Positions 8,966-20,801 of a DNA stretch of 64,000 nucleotides are shown here, one piece after another (the first letter of the stretch is position 1; each line of letters starts with the position of its first letter). The notes under the pieces were generated by a model. The model saw only the letters and a program-made list of their open reading frames with translations. It was not told the origin of the DNA and searched no databases. This stretch comes from Desulfoplanes formicivorans (lineage in GTDB: Bacteria; Desulfobacterota; Desulfovibrionia; Desulfovibrionales; Desulfomicrobiaceae). The DNA lies in the NCBI RefSeq assembly GCF_001748225.1, contig NZ_BDFE01000006.1:43237-107236 (forward strand), given 5' to 3'. A program made the position numbers and the translations under genes.

Positions 8966-11900
8966 TCATTCATTGCCCGAGGACGTGAGGGCGTTGGCAA
9001 TGGTTTGCATGAGTTGATCCGGGGAGTAGGGTTTTTGAATCAGCCAGCCTTTTTCCGTGAGGAGTGTTGTTTCCCGGAGCTCATTGAAACTGTATCCGCT
9101 GCAGAAAATGGTGGGAATGTCCGGGCGTAGTTCGTGGATTTTTTTCCAGGCCTGGTGCCCGGTCATCTCGGGCATGATCACGTCCAGAAGAAGCAGATCG
9201 ATCATATCCTGGTTGCGTTTGAAAAGCTCTACAGCCTCCGCTCCATTGGTGGCCTCCAGAAGGGTGTACCCGGCATCTGTCAGCACTTCCAGGGTCAGGG
9301 ATCGGACCATATCGTCATCTTCGGCCACAAGGATAGTGGCGGATCGGATCGCAGAAACGCTGGTTATCTTGTATTCGGTTGTCTGGTGTTGGTTATTGGC
9401 ACTGGTGGCAGGCAGGAAGATTTGAAAGGTGGTGCCCTGTCCGGGGTGCGACTTCACGTGGATCATGCCATTGTGGCTCTTGACGATGCCGTAGACCGTG
9501 GCCAGCCCGAGTCCCGTGCCCTTGCCTGTTTCCTTGGTGGTGAAAAAGGGTTCAAAGATGTGTTCCCGGGTTTCGGGCTGCATGCCTGTGCCCGAATCAC
9601 CAACCTCAATGCACACGAAATCGCCCGGTCTGGACCACGGGTGATCCCTGACAAATGCCGCATCCGGGCTGACGAGGGCGGTTGTGATGTTAATGGTCCC
9701 CCCTTGGGGCATGGCATCACGGGCATTGACGCACAGGTTCATGATGATCTGGTGGATCTGGTTCGTATCGGCCTTGATCAGGGGCACGGATGGTGTCGGG
9801 GTAAAGTTGATGGTGATTTGTTCCCCAATGGTTCGTTTGAGCAGACCGAGTACGTCCTGAATGGTCTTGTTGGCATCAATGGGGTGCCGGGCAATCATTT
9901 CCCGCCGGCTGAAAATGAGGAGCTGTTTGATAAGGTGGGCGGCCTTTTGGGATGCATCAGTAATTTTTTCCAGCCTGGACCGGTTGTCGGCCACTGTGCC
10001 GTGATTATTGATGATTTTGCTCGTATAACCCAAAATGACCTGGAGCAGGTTGTTGAAGTCATGGGCGATGCCGCCGGCAAGCTGGCCAACAGCTTCCATT
10101 TTCTGTGCCTGTCTGAGCTGGACCTCCAGCTTGATCTCCCTGGTAATGTCCCGATGGCTGAAAATATAACATGTGGTTTTGCCGTGGGCATCCTTGATGG
10201 GCGATGCCTTGACTTCCAGGTCGCATGGGGCGTTGTCCCGGGTGTGCTTGGTGCGTCCCCGCCAGTGTTTATCCTTGTTCAGGTTGTCCCACATGGGTTC
10301 CAAATTGAACAGGGGGGCAATGTCCCGAATGGAGGTGGAACGCACATGTTCCGGGACAACCTGATGGAAATCGGCAAAGGTCTGGTTGATGAAGAAAATC
10401 ATGCCCCGGGTATCGCAGATGGCCATGGCCTCTTCGGATTGTTCCAGGGCGGCCACCAAACGTTGTTGTGCCTGTTCACCTTTTTTGCGGGGAGTGATAT
10501 CTCTCAGGGTACCGGTGATCTGGCGTGGTGCACCCGTATGATCCCTGGCCATGATTCTGCCGCGGACAATGAGCCAGCACCATGTCATGTCTGCCCTACG
10601 AACCCTGAATTCTTGCTCATAATAGGGACTTTTTCCCTGGAGATGATTCTTTCTGGTGGTCTCCAGCAGCGGGATGTCTTCGGGATGAACATGCTGGTGC
10701 CACTGTTCAAGGGTGAGGGATCCAAGTTCCCGTGGATACCCGAGAATATCTTTCCAAAAGTATTTGAAGGCAATGGTGTCGTCCCCAACGTCCCAATGAA
10801 ACAGTGCCTGTTCCGTTCCCTTGATGGCCAGATCCAGGCGCTGGTTGGTTTCCAAAACCTCCTGTTGGGCCTTTTTGAGATGCCGCCGGTTCAGGGCAAA
10901 CAGGACAATGAGCAGGGTTTCAAGGGAGATGAATACAATGGTTATCCATATCCAGACTTTATAGGTGTCATAAAAGCTGAAAGGTTTGTTGATGATGACG
11001 CTGCCTGCGGGAAGTTGGGAAAGATCAATGCCGAAACGTTGCAGGCCATGGTAGTCAAAAATTTTGGTGTCCAGGGGCATTGCGTGGTCTATGGGTGTCT
11101 TCAGGGAATGGTCAAACAGGGAGGCCTTGATGATGTTGCCCAAGGTCTTCCCCTGATGGTAGCCGCTGATCACATGTCCCCCAACAACACCTGGGACCAC
11201 GCTGAAATCCGAGACCGTGAAAATGGGCTTGTCAGTAATGGCCTTAATGGCCGCTGCACCCTGTTTGTAGGAATACCACTTGTTATCTTCGGTCCTGAAC
11301 AGATGCACGAACAAGATGATGGTATTGAGGGGAAGAGCGGCCAGGCTTTGCTGGATATGGGCGATGTTTTTGGTGGGGATGAAGACGAATTCTACTTCGG
11401 GGGCATAGGAGGTTGCCAGTTGATGTATTCGGTGGGCTCCGGCCTTTCCCGTGGCGGTTTGGTCGGCTATGACCGCAACGGTCCTTGTTTGGGGAAAGAG
11501 TTTCAGGGCCAGGTCTATAGTTTCCTTGTCCCGCCACTCTTCGTAAATGCCCTGCATGCCCATGTGGACGGCTTTGCCCATGGTGTGAGCATCATTGATG
11601 CCACAAAAGAAAACAGGCGTTCCCGGAAAGAGGTCGTTCTTGTAGCGGAGCAGGAAGTTGACGGCGTTGTCGTCGCAGGCGGCAATGAGGTCAAAGTGGA
11701 GATCGTGATATTTGTGGTAATACAGGGAGCGGAGTTTCTCAAAGTAGATGTCACTGTTATGGTGCTTGGTGTCCATGTACTCAAGATATATGTTCAGCTT
11801 GTCTTCGTTCGGCTCCAGGCTGCTGAAGAGGCCGTCCATGATGCTGTCTGACCATGCGTAGCCGGGATGATAGGAATTGAGGACCAAAAGTCGTTGTCGG

Positions 11901-11977
11901 ACAGGATGGTCTGCTCCCATGGCATGACAGGGAGTAATGGTAACGAGCAGGATAATCAGGAAGCAGAGGTGACGCAC
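8966..11977 (-). CDS. Hybrid sensor histidine kinase with periplasmic substrate-binding-like sensor, PAS and receiver
   Basis: Product of 1003 aa from a GTG start. A signal peptide ending near PCHA is followed by a periplasmic ABC-substrate-binding-like domain (about 30-320), a membrane helix (about 345-367), two PAS domains (about 380-620), a HisKA domain with phospho-acceptor His near 639 (GIAHDFNN), an HATPase domain ([13 protein letters not shown]), and a C-terminal receiver with acceptor Asp near 932 ([12 protein letters not shown]). It should sense a periplasmic ligand and pass phosphate to its own receiver. No separate output regulator is next to it. The GTG has no obvious Shine-Dalgarno. 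Confidence 0.92.
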   Translation of the reverse strand: MRHLCFLIILLVTITPCHAMGADHPVRQRLLVLNSYHPGYAWSDSIMDGLFSSLEPNEDKLNIYLEYMDTKHHNSDIYFEKLRSLYYHKYHDLHFDLIAACDDNAVNFLLRYKNDLFPGTPVFFCGINDAHTMGKAVHMGMQGIYEEWRDKETIDLALKLFPQTRTVAVIADQTATGKAGAHRIHQLATSYAPEVEFVFIPTKNIAHIQQSLAALPLNTIILFVHLFRTEDNKWYSYKQGAAAIKAITDKPIFTVSDFSVVPGVVGGHVISGYHQGKTLGNIIKASLFDHSLKTPIDHAMPLDTKIFDYHGLQRFGIDLSQLPAGSVIINKPFSFYDTYKVWIWITIVFISLETLLIVLFALNRRHLKKAQQEVLETNQRLDLAIKGTEQALFHWDVGDDTIAFKYFWKDILGYPRELGSLTLEQWHQHVHPEDIPLLETTRKNHLQGKSPYYEQEFRVRRADMTWCWLIVRGRIMARDHTGAPRQITGTLRDITPRKKGEQAQQRLVAALEQSEEAMAICDTRGMIFFINQTFADFHQVVPEHVRSTSIRDIAPLFNLEPMWDNLNKDKHWRGRTKHTRDNAPCDLEVKASPIKDAHGKTTCYIFSHRDITREIKLEVQLRQAQKMEAVGQLAGGIAHDFNNLLQVILGYTSKIINNHGTVADNRSRLEKITDASQKAAHLIKQLLIFSRREMIARHPIDANKTIQDVLGLLKRTIGEQITINFTPTPSVPLIKADTNQIHQIIMNLCVNARDAMPQGGTINITTALVSPDAAFVRDHPWSRPGDFVCIEVGDSGTGMQPETREHIFEPFFTTKETGKGTGLGLATVYGIVKSHNGMIHVKSHPGQGTTFQIFLPATSANNQHQTTEYKITSVSAIRSATILVAEDDDMVRSLTLEVLTDAGYTLLEATNGAEAVELFKRNQDMIDLLLLDVIMPEMTGHQAWKKIHELRPDIPTIFCSGYSFNELRETTLLTEKGWLIQKPYSPDQLMQTIANALTSSGNE

Positions 11978-12028
11978 TTGGTGATCCGTGGTTCTTGAGG
12001 TTAGGCTACCTTGACGATCAGCAACCGG

Positions 12029-14178
<2,150 letters not shown>

Positions 14179-14374
14179 TCAAGGGCAGGGAGTACATGGC
14201 CCAGGTGCAAGATGGAGTGACTACGCAAACTTTGCCCAACCTTCAAGTGCCGGCAGGTCCTTGAGGCTGGCCTGGCCCTGCTGTCTTGCCCGGCGGGGTG
14301 CCATGATCCCGGCAAAAGAAAGCTGGACCATGGCAGGCGCACCTGGTTGCCGGGATACGTTGTGTGCTGGGGAA

Positions 14375-15250
14375 TCAATGCCCGTTGGCTGCCGAGAGAA
14401 TTTCCCATGCCTCGGTGGCTGTTTCCACGTATTGGAAGATGTCCAGATCCTTTTCGGAAATGGTTCCCGCTTCAACCAATGCCTCGAAATTGATGACCGA
14501 GTCCCAGAATTCCCGACCAAACAAAAGGACCGGAAAGGGCTTGATCTTGCCGGTCTGGATGAGGGTCAGACTTTCAAAGAGCTCGTCCATGGTGCCGAAT
14601 CCGCCGGGAAAGGCGACCATGCCCCGGGCCCGAATGAGAAAGTGCATCTTCCTGATGGCAAAGTAGTGGAACTGGAAGGAAAGTTCCGGGGTGATGTACT
14701 CGTTGGGCCGCTGTTCAAAGGGGAGGACAATGTTCAGGCCGATGTTCTTGGCCCCCACGTCATGGGCTCCCCGGTTGGCCGCACCCATGATCCCGTTACC
14801 GCCTCCGGTGATGACCACCAGGCTGTTGTCCTCGGTGTTTTGGGAGATGAGCCGGCCCAGCTTTCTTGATTCATCATAGTACTTCGAATATTTGAGTCCG
14901 TTTCGGGCCCGTCTGAGACGCACGGCATACTCGTCTTGGTCGGGATATGATGCACAGAGTTGTTCCAGGCGTTCGACGTCCTTTTTTGCCTCTTCGGGCT
15001 CCTTGAGCCGGGCGCTTCCAAAGATGACAATGGTCGATTGGATGTTGTGTTCCTGGAGCAGGAGTTCGGTTTTCATCAGTTCCAGCTGCAACCGAACCGG
15101 CCTGAGTTCATCGCGGAGGATGAAGTCGTTGTCCTGAAAGGCCAGTCTGTAGGAGGGTGACGTGCATTGAGGGGTGCCCTTGTGAAGAACAGCAGATTGG
15201 GCGTCTTCGTGGGCCGAGGGAAAATGGCTTTTGCGTGAAGGAGTTTTCAT
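14375..15250 (-). CDS. LOG family protein (nucleotide 5'-monophosphate phosphoribohydrolase-like)
   Basis: Product of 291 aa, starting at the ATG at 15250; a longer frame upstream lacks family similarity. The LOG fold signatures are present: GGGNGIMGAANRGA and PGGFGTMDE, the latter carrying the catalytic Glu. Members cleave the N-glycosidic bond of nucleoside monophosphates, and some release cytokinin bases. The N-terminal 90 residues are an extra helical region, so it is one of the longer members. It is separated from tgt by 232 bp of sequence in which I see nothing. Substrate is unknown. Confidence 0.88.
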   Translation of the reverse strand: MKTPSRKSHFPSAHEDAQSAVLHKGTPQCTSPSYRLAFQDNDFILRDELRPVRLQLELMKTELLLQEHNIQSTIVIFGSARLKEPEEAKKDVERLEQLCASYPDQDEYAVRLRRARNGLKYSKYYDESRKLGRLISQNTEDNSLVVITGGGNGIMGAANRGAHDVGAKNIGLNIVLPFEQRPNEYITPELSFQFHYFAIRKMHFLIRARGMVAFPGGFGTMDELFESLTLIQTGKIKPFPVLLFGREFWDSVINFEALVEAGTISEKDLDIFQYVETATEAWEILSAANGH

Positions 15251-15630
15251 GTGATTTTCTGCCTGTTGATGGTTGAAAAGCGCTCTGGGTGTGCACGACA
15301 GACATCCCCGTACCCGGGGAGTGGGCGATGCCGCGAACACCTTGCAAGGGCATGGAGGTCGTAACACCTTGCAGCAAGATAAAGGAGCCTGCCCCAAGAC
15401 GCAAGATCTCCGGCAGGATATGCCGACAACAAAGGCGTTTCAGACTGGTTGCGATGTTCCCCGTGTTCAGGGGCAATCACGCGGCCAGTCGTATTTGCCG
15501 CCAAATTCCCATTGGACCGGTGAAGGGAAATGAGGTATTCCGCAACAACCTTGAGGTAACTCCGAACGGATTTTGCGGGCCGGGCACATGTTTCTGGTCC
15601 TGCAGCATGGTATATTGTAAGGATATCAAG
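15251..15630. other. Non-coding divergent region with a short direct repeat
   Basis: 380 bp between two divergent genes. AACACCTTGCA occurs at 15336-15346 and again at 15363-15373, 27 bp apart, which would suit a dimeric regulator on one DNA face. TATATT at 15611 just upstream of the plus-strand gene could be a -10, but no -35 is convincing. Confidence 0.45.
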
Positions 15631-16206
15631 ATGAACATTGCTCGCTACTACATTCTTGGCTCCAGATCCGCACTGCGCATGGTCGGCAATGGTTTCAAAC
15701 AGAAAAAACGCACCTTTGTGCGCAAGAACAACGTGACCAACAGCGTTCTGTATGACGACGTGGTCGCCTGGCAGAAAAAACAGATCGCTTCCATGTCCTT
15801 TGAAGACAGCGTTCCGAGCAAATCCGGAGGCGTGATTGACATCGGCAAGATGCGGACTATCCACAGAAGGACCCTGCTTGAGGTGGAACACCGCGAGGAC
15901 GGGATGTGGAAAGTTTCCACGGATACCCTGCAAAAGGGCAAGGGGATCAGCCTGGATCAGGCCATTGTTCTCATGCACAGACTCCGGGACGCCGGGTTTC
16001 CCGATGATGCCCTGGGGGTTGTTTCCGTGCAGCTCGAACAGCAACGGCACTCCTTTGCCATCATCCAATACGCTGAAGACGATTTCTGGATGCTGGACAA
16101 TGGATATTTTTCCGTGTTCCCGGTCCGGGCGAGCCGGTTTCTGGCCAAGCGGGATGATATTGTCTATCTGATTGGATTCAATTTTTTTGATGTTTGGACA
16201 TATTGA
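15631..16206 (+). CDS. Transglutaminase-like (BTLCP-type) protein lacking the catalytic Cys
   Basis: Product of 191 aa; the ATG at 15631 is preceded by AAGGAT and frames further upstream look non-coding. The second half has the order seen in bacterial transglutaminase-like Cys proteinases: a GxSLDQA helix, AGFPDDAL, then a strand with His (QRHSFAII) and a final LDN. In the usual enzymes the helix begins GDCEDYA; here the Cys position is a Ser (ISLDQA). The His and Asp/Asn are retained. No signal peptide is visible, so it may act in the cytoplasm. I infer a non-peptidase or altered function; the family match is from pattern only. Confidence 0.55.
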   Translation: MNIARYYILGSRSALRMVGNGFKQKKRTFVRKNNVTNSVLYDDVVAWQKKQIASMSFEDSVPSKSGGVIDIGKMRTIHRRTLLEVEHREDGMWKVSTDTLQKGKGISLDQAIVLMHRLRDAGFPDDALGVVSVQLEQQRHSFAIIQYAEDDFWMLDNGYFSVFPVRASRFLAKRDDIVYLIGFNFFDVWTY

Positions 16207-16232
16207 ACAAGCACACTCGTGGGCATGAGCAG

Positions 16233-16919
16233 ATGAGCATCACCGAGAATTATCAACGAATCAGGCAGGAAATACCGGACCATGTCAGGATTGTTCTGGC
16301 AGCCAAGACCAGAACCCGGGAAGAGGTCAGGGAAGCCATCATGGCCGGAGCCACGGATATGGGGGAAAACTATGTCCAGGAAGGTGAGGCCATGCATCAG
16401 GAGCTGGGTGAATGGGCCTCAAAGGTGACCTGGCATATGATCGGAGATCTCCAGACCAACAAGATCAACAAGGCCCTGCCGGTCTTTGACATGATTCAGA
16501 CCGTGGATTCCCTCAAAAAGGCCCAGGCCGTGAACCTGCGTGCCCAACGCCTTGACAAGGTCATGCCGGTCCTGGTGGAAATCAACATAGGCAGTGAACG
16601 GACCAAGTCCGGTCTGCCACCGGAATTGCCCCTGGTGGAGGAGCTCATTGAACAGGCCGCCTCCCTGTCCCATATCTCCATTCAGGGACTCATGACCATG
16701 GGGCCACGGTTCGGCGATCCCGAGGTTTCCCGCCCCTATTTCAGGGCCGCCAGAAAGATTTTTGATACCCTGGGGAAACGGAATTATGCCCATGCCCCCA
16801 TGAAAGAATTGTCCATGGGCATGTCCAACACCTACAAGGTTGCCATTGAAGAGGGAGCAACCATGGTCCGGCTGGGCACTTGTGTTTTTGGTCCACGTGA
16901 GGCCTGCCGGCGCACCTAG
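16233..16919 (+). CDS. YggS/PLPBP family pyridoxal phosphate homeostasis protein
   Basis: Product of 228 aa from the ATG at 16233, 27 bp after the preceding gene. It is a single-domain alanine-racemase-like TIM barrel with the PLP lysine in VLAAKTR, then GENYVQE, WHMIGDLQTNK and the phosphate-binding C-terminus LSMGMSNTYKVAIEEGATMVRLGT. These features are diagnostic of YggS. Members bind PLP without catalysing a reaction and keep vitamin B6 and amino-acid pools balanced. Confidence 0.93.
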   Translation: MSITENYQRIRQEIPDHVRIVLAAKTRTREEVREAIMAGATDMGENYVQEGEAMHQELGEWASKVTWHMIGDLQTNKINKALPVFDMIQTVDSLKKAQAVNLRAQRLDKVMPVLVEINIGSERTKSGLPPELPLVEELIEQAASLSHISIQGLMTMGPRFGDPEVSRPYFRAARKIFDTLGKRNYAHAPMKELSMGMSNTYKVAIEEGATMVRLGTCVFGPREACRRT

Positions 16920-17075
16920 GAGAGGCGGCAGTAAAGGTCCTGTCGGATCCTCTGAATATCCGGGCCGGGCAGCAGGCGGGTTGTCGGGCGTCTTTGCCTT
17001 GTTTCCTGGCGTTTTCATGCACCTTGTGTTGTCCACCCTTTATCCCACATCATTCACCACGGAGATTCTCCCGCT

Positions 17076-18134
17076 ATGCTTGAACTGGCCATCGTTGTAG
17101 CCCTGGCCACCTTGATTTCGGCATTCTGTTCCGTTGCCGAAGCGGTTTTGTACTCGGTTCCATGGAGTTTTATCGAGCGGTTGCGCAAGGCCGGCAAGAC
17201 CTCGGGAATCCTCCTTTCGGAGCTGCGCAAAAAGATCAAGGAACCCATTTCCGCCATCCTGACATTGAACACCGTGGCCCATACCGCGGGCGCGGCCATT
17301 GCAGGGGCCATTGCCGTGCGGCTGTTTGGGGAGGAGCACCTCGTCTATTTCTCCCTGATTTTCACGGTGATCATTCTTATTTTTTCCGAGATTCTGCCCA
17401 AAACCATCGGCGTGGTCTACGCCAAGAATCTTGCCGTGCCCCTGGCCAAGCCCTTGGTTGCCTTGGTCTGGCTGTTCAAGCCGGCCATCTGGCTGACCAA
17501 CTGGCTGGTTCATTTTGTGGAGCACAAGAAGCCCGGACCGACCAGTTCCGAAGAGGATCTTCTGGCGGCCATCAGCCTGACGCGTCGGGCCGGGGCCATC
17601 AAACCCTATGAAGAACGGTCCATGCATAACATCCTCACCCTGGACAAGAAGATTGTTCGGGATGTGATGACTCCCCGCACGGTCATTTTTTCCCTGCCCA
17701 GCCATCTGACGGTTTCCCAGGCCCGTGAACTGAACACCTCCTGGCCCAACAGCAGGATTCCCGTGTATGAGGATGATGATCCCGAGGATATCATCGGGCT
17801 GGTTTACCGCCGGGATGTCATGGAGGCCCTGGCTGACGACCGTGACGATCTGCCCCTTAACAAGCTGATGAAACAGGTGCTTTTCGTGGTCGAAACCATG
17901 ACTCTGGACAAACTGCTGGTCAGATTTCTCGAATCCAGGGTGCATCTTTTCGTGGTTCTGGATGAATACGGGGGGCTGGCCGGGGTGGTTACCCTGGAGG
18001 ATGTGCTTGAGGAAATTCTGGGCAATGAAATCGTGGATGAGACCGATCAGGTCGTTGACATGCGGGAATTTGCAAGGCAACAGCGCGCAGAGCTGATTAA
18101 CGGGCATACGGCGCGCAACAAGAAGAAGTCCTGA
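17076..18134 (+). CDS. CNNM/DUF21 and CBS-domain membrane protein
   Basis: Product of 352 aa. Residues 1-140 form the DUF21 membrane domain, with SAFCSVAEAVLYSV and SEILPKTIGVVYA, the motif of CNNM and CorC-type proteins. Two CBS domains follow (about 195-310), including VMTPRTVIFSLP and VLDEYGGLAGVVTLEDVLEEILG. The protein ends about 30 residues after the second CBS, so it lacks the CorC_HlyC C-terminal domain of many relatives. The family is linked to Mg2+ or Co2+ transport or its control. It ends 19 bp before ccmE and may share its transcript. Confidence 0.9.
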   Translation: MLELAIVVALATLISAFCSVAEAVLYSVPWSFIERLRKAGKTSGILLSELRKKIKEPISAILTLNTVAHTAGAAIAGAIAVRLFGEEHLVYFSLIFTVIILIFSEILPKTIGVVYAKNLAVPLAKPLVALVWLFKPAIWLTNWLVHFVEHKKPGPTSSEEDLLAAISLTRRAGAIKPYEERSMHNILTLDKKIVRDVMTPRTVIFSLPSHLTVSQARELNTSWPNSRIPVYEDDDPEDIIGLVYRRDVMEALADDRDDLPLNKLMKQVLFVVETMTLDKLLVRFLESRVHLFVVLDEYGGLAGVVTLEDVLEEILGNEIVDETDQVVDMREFARQQRAELINGHTARNKKKS

Positions 18135-18153
18135 CCCTAACCTCCCTTGAACC

Positions 18154-18567
18154 ATGACCAAACAAGCCAATCAGAAATGGATCTACTTGACGGCCTTTGC
18201 CTGCCTTTTTGCAGGCATCGGGTATCTTTTGTTCTCGGGCCTTTCCAAGGACTCGGTGTATTTTTTGAATGTTTCCGAGGCCCTGGCCATGGACAGTTCC
18301 CAGCTTTCCCAGGCGAGGCTGTTTGGCAACGTGGCCACCCAGGGCCTTGAGCGATCTTCCGATGCCATGGAGCTTTCCTTTGTCCTGGTGGACAAGAAGG
18401 ATGCAACCCAAACACTGCCCGTTCATTACCGGGGCGTTGTTCCCGACACCTTCAAGCCCGGGGTGGAAGTCATCGTGGAGGGGGGACTGGATCCGGGAAC
18501 ACGGGTCTTCAAGGCCAAGACCTTGATGACCAAATGCCCTTCCAAGTACAAGAAAAAAACGTCCTGA
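18154..18567 (+). CDS. ccmE: Cytochrome c maturation heme chaperone CcmE, Cys-type (CxxxY)
   Basis: Product of 137 aa with an N-terminal membrane anchor (about 10-27) and a periplasmic OB-fold domain (VHYRGVVPDTFKPGVEVIVEG). In the standard protein a C-terminal His in HDENY binds heme covalently. Here that position reads CPSKY (Cys 128, Tyr 132), the CxxxY form known from Desulfovibrio and archaea. It should receive heme from CcmC and hand it to CcmF. There is no clear Shine-Dalgarno before the ATG. Confidence 0.93.
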   Translation: MTKQANQKWIYLTAFACLFAGIGYLLFSGLSKDSVYFLNVSEALAMDSSQLSQARLFGNVATQGLERSSDAMELSFVLVDKKDATQTLPVHYRGVVPDTFKPGVEVIVEGGLDPGTRVFKAKTLMTKCPSKYKKKTS

Positions 18568-18739
18568 TACCGGCCGGAATACTCGCTGCCTTGGGGTGCC
18601 GGGTCGTTCCAACAGGCTGCAATCCTGGCCCGCTACCTTGTGACCCAGTCCGGAAAACAGGCCCGTGATATGGGACCTGGTTGCGCCCCCGGATATGTCC
18701 AATCGTTAACAACCCTTTTCACCAAAGGACCAGTTCCTT

Positions 18740-20647
18740 ATGCAATCCATTGCTTTTGCGTCCCTTTTCGTGGCCCTTGTGGCCATTTTGCTTCTTGCCC
18801 TCAAAGGGTGTCTTGACCTGGCCAACAAGCGCAACTCGGTGCTGGTCTGGATGGAACGGGGGCAATTGGCCACCACCGGCCTTTTGTGCCTGAGCTCGTG
18901 GATCCTCACCCTGGCCCTGGTCAATCGGGATTTTTCCTTTTTGTATGTTCAGGAATATACAGATACGTTTTTGCCCACCTTTTATGCGGTCACCGCCTTT
19001 TGGGCGGGTCAGGACGGATCCTTTCTCTTCTGGGCCCTCATGCTTGCGATTCTGGGGACCATCATGATTTTCACTCCCGGATACCGGCTCATGGAACAGC
19101 GAACCAGGATATGGTTCTGGCTGTTTTTTTTCCTGGTCCAGGGCTTTTTCCTGATGCTTTTGACCAGTGTGAGCAACCCCTTTGTTCAGCTGGTCAATCC
19201 CCCGGCCCAGGGCAACGGCATGAATCCCCTGCTGCAGAATCCCGGCATGATTTTTCATCCACCGCTTTTGTTCATCGGATACGCCGCATTCACCATCCCC
19301 TGTTGTCTGGCCTTTGCCCATTGTCTCACGGGTGCTCCCTTTGCCTGGCTTGATCGCTGCCGCAACTGGCTGCTGATCGCCTGGATCTTCCTCACAGCCG
19401 GAATCATTCTGGGGGCCTGGTGGTCGTACATGGAACTGGGGTGGGGCGGTTACTGGGCCTGGGACCCGGTGGAAAACGCCTCCCTCATTCCCTGGTTTGC
19501 CGCCACGGCTCTGCTGCACACGGCGCTCATCGGCCGGACCCGCAAGGGACTTCTGAAAACAAACATTTTTCTGGCCAGTCTGACCCTGCTTTTGTGTTTT
19601 TACGGAACCTTCATTGTTCGCAGCGGGTTTATCCAGTCCCTGCATGCCTTTGGGGCCGGCGGGGTGGGAGTGCCCCTGCTGGTTTTCATGCTCCTGGCCC
19701 TTGGGGTCACGCTGACCCTTATCCACGGATGTCGCCACTACCCGAGTCGGGCACTTGATGGCATGCTCAGCAAACCCGGTATTCTGCTTGTGGTGGTCTG
19801 GTTGCTTCTGGCTCTGGGGGGCATGGTTTTTCTCGGGGTCAACTGGCCCGTGATCAGCGGACTCTGGAGCGAGAACACCGTGGGTCTTGGGCCTGACTTT
19901 TACAACAGGGTGTGTTTGCCTCCCCTGTCCCTGGTGGTGCTTTTGCTGGGATTTTGCCCCTGGCTGGCCTGGAAATCCGGTTTCAAGAGCCGTCTGGGGC
20001 TTGTCCTGACTCTGGGAGCTCTGATTCTCGGTGGCGGCGGGTTGTTTTTGGCCGGAATGGTCAAACCCCTGGCCCTTTTTGCCGCCAGTTCTGCCGTGGC
20101 CGTGCTGGTATCCATTGCGGCCCTGTTCCTGATCAATCGTTCCCTGCTCAAGCAGATGTGGGCCTGGGGAGCCTACGGAGTCCATGTGGGCGTTGCCCTT
20201 GTTGCCCTGGGCATTGCCTTTTCCGGTCCGTATCAGGTGGATGAAGAGGCCATTTTGCACAAGGGCGAAGTGCTCAAGGTCGGGGACTACGAATTTCTGT
20301 ACAAGGGGTTTGCCATCAAGCCCAGTCCGTCCATGACCGCGTACGAGGCCCAGCTCATGGTGGCCCAAAACGGCAAACCTCTGGGTATTCTCACGCCCCA
20401 AAAACGCATGTACGCCAACTTTGATCAATCCTTTGCCGAGGTATCCATAATTCCCTCCCTGGGGGATGAATTGTACGCCACCCTGCTTGGTTTTGACGAA
20501 GACGAGAATATCAGTATCAAGATCAGCATCCATCCTCTGGTCAACTGGTTGTGGATCGGCGGGACCCTCATGTGTCTCATGGCCTTTTTTTGTCTGCGAC
20601 GGCAGCGGGAGTCGATACCCTCTTCTCGTGAGGCTTCGGTGAGTTGA
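18740..20647 (+). CDS. ccmF: Cytochrome c heme lyase subunit CcmF
   Basis: Product of 635 aa with about 14-15 membrane helices. The tryptophan-rich heme motif GWGGYWAWDPVENASLIPW starts near residue 234, and FHPPLLFIGY precedes it. A periplasmic C-terminal loop is followed by a last helix (WLWIGGTLMCLMAFF). It joins heme from CcmE to apocytochromes. AAAGGA lies upstream of the ATG. The 172-bp gap after ccmE has no gene. Confidence 0.95.
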   Translation: MQSIAFASLFVALVAILLLALKGCLDLANKRNSVLVWMERGQLATTGLLCLSSWILTLALVNRDFSFLYVQEYTDTFLPTFYAVTAFWAGQDGSFLFWALMLAILGTIMIFTPGYRLMEQRTRIWFWLFFFLVQGFFLMLLTSVSNPFVQLVNPPAQGNGMNPLLQNPGMIFHPPLLFIGYAAFTIPCCLAFAHCLTGAPFAWLDRCRNWLLIAWIFLTAGIILGAWWSYMELGWGGYWAWDPVENASLIPWFAATALLHTALIGRTRKGLLKTNIFLASLTLLLCFYGTFIVRSGFIQSLHAFGAGGVGVPLLVFMLLALGVTLTLIHGCRHYPSRALDGMLSKPGILLVVVWLLLALGGMVFLGVNWPVISGLWSENTVGLGPDFYNRVCLPPLSLVVLLLGFCPWLAWKSGFKSRLGLVLTLGALILGGGGLFLAGMVKPLALFAASSAVAVLVSIAALFLINRSLLKQMWAWGAYGVHVGVALVALGIAFSGPYQVDEEAILHKGEVLKVGDYEFLYKGFAIKPSPSMTAYEAQLMVAQNGKPLGILTPQKRMYANFDQSFAEVSIIPSLGDELYATLLGFDEDENISIKISIHPLVNWLWIGGTLMCLMAFFCLRRQRESIPSSREASVS

Positions 20648-20801
20648 GACCCATGCACAATTCTGGCGGAGCATTCGCGCATGTTTACGGATTGCGAACA
20701 CTACCCATGCAACAGACTTGTTCGGGCGCACCCGGGGATGCACGGGACAACAAGTCCTTGGGCCTCAATCAGGCCCTGAGTGTGGGGATCCGGGAGGGGC
20801 G

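Noticed and set aside
9134..11851. A 905-codon plus-strand frame opposite the hybrid sensor kinase
   Set aside because: Shadow of a well-defined multidomain kinase; no domain of its own and composition typical of antisense.
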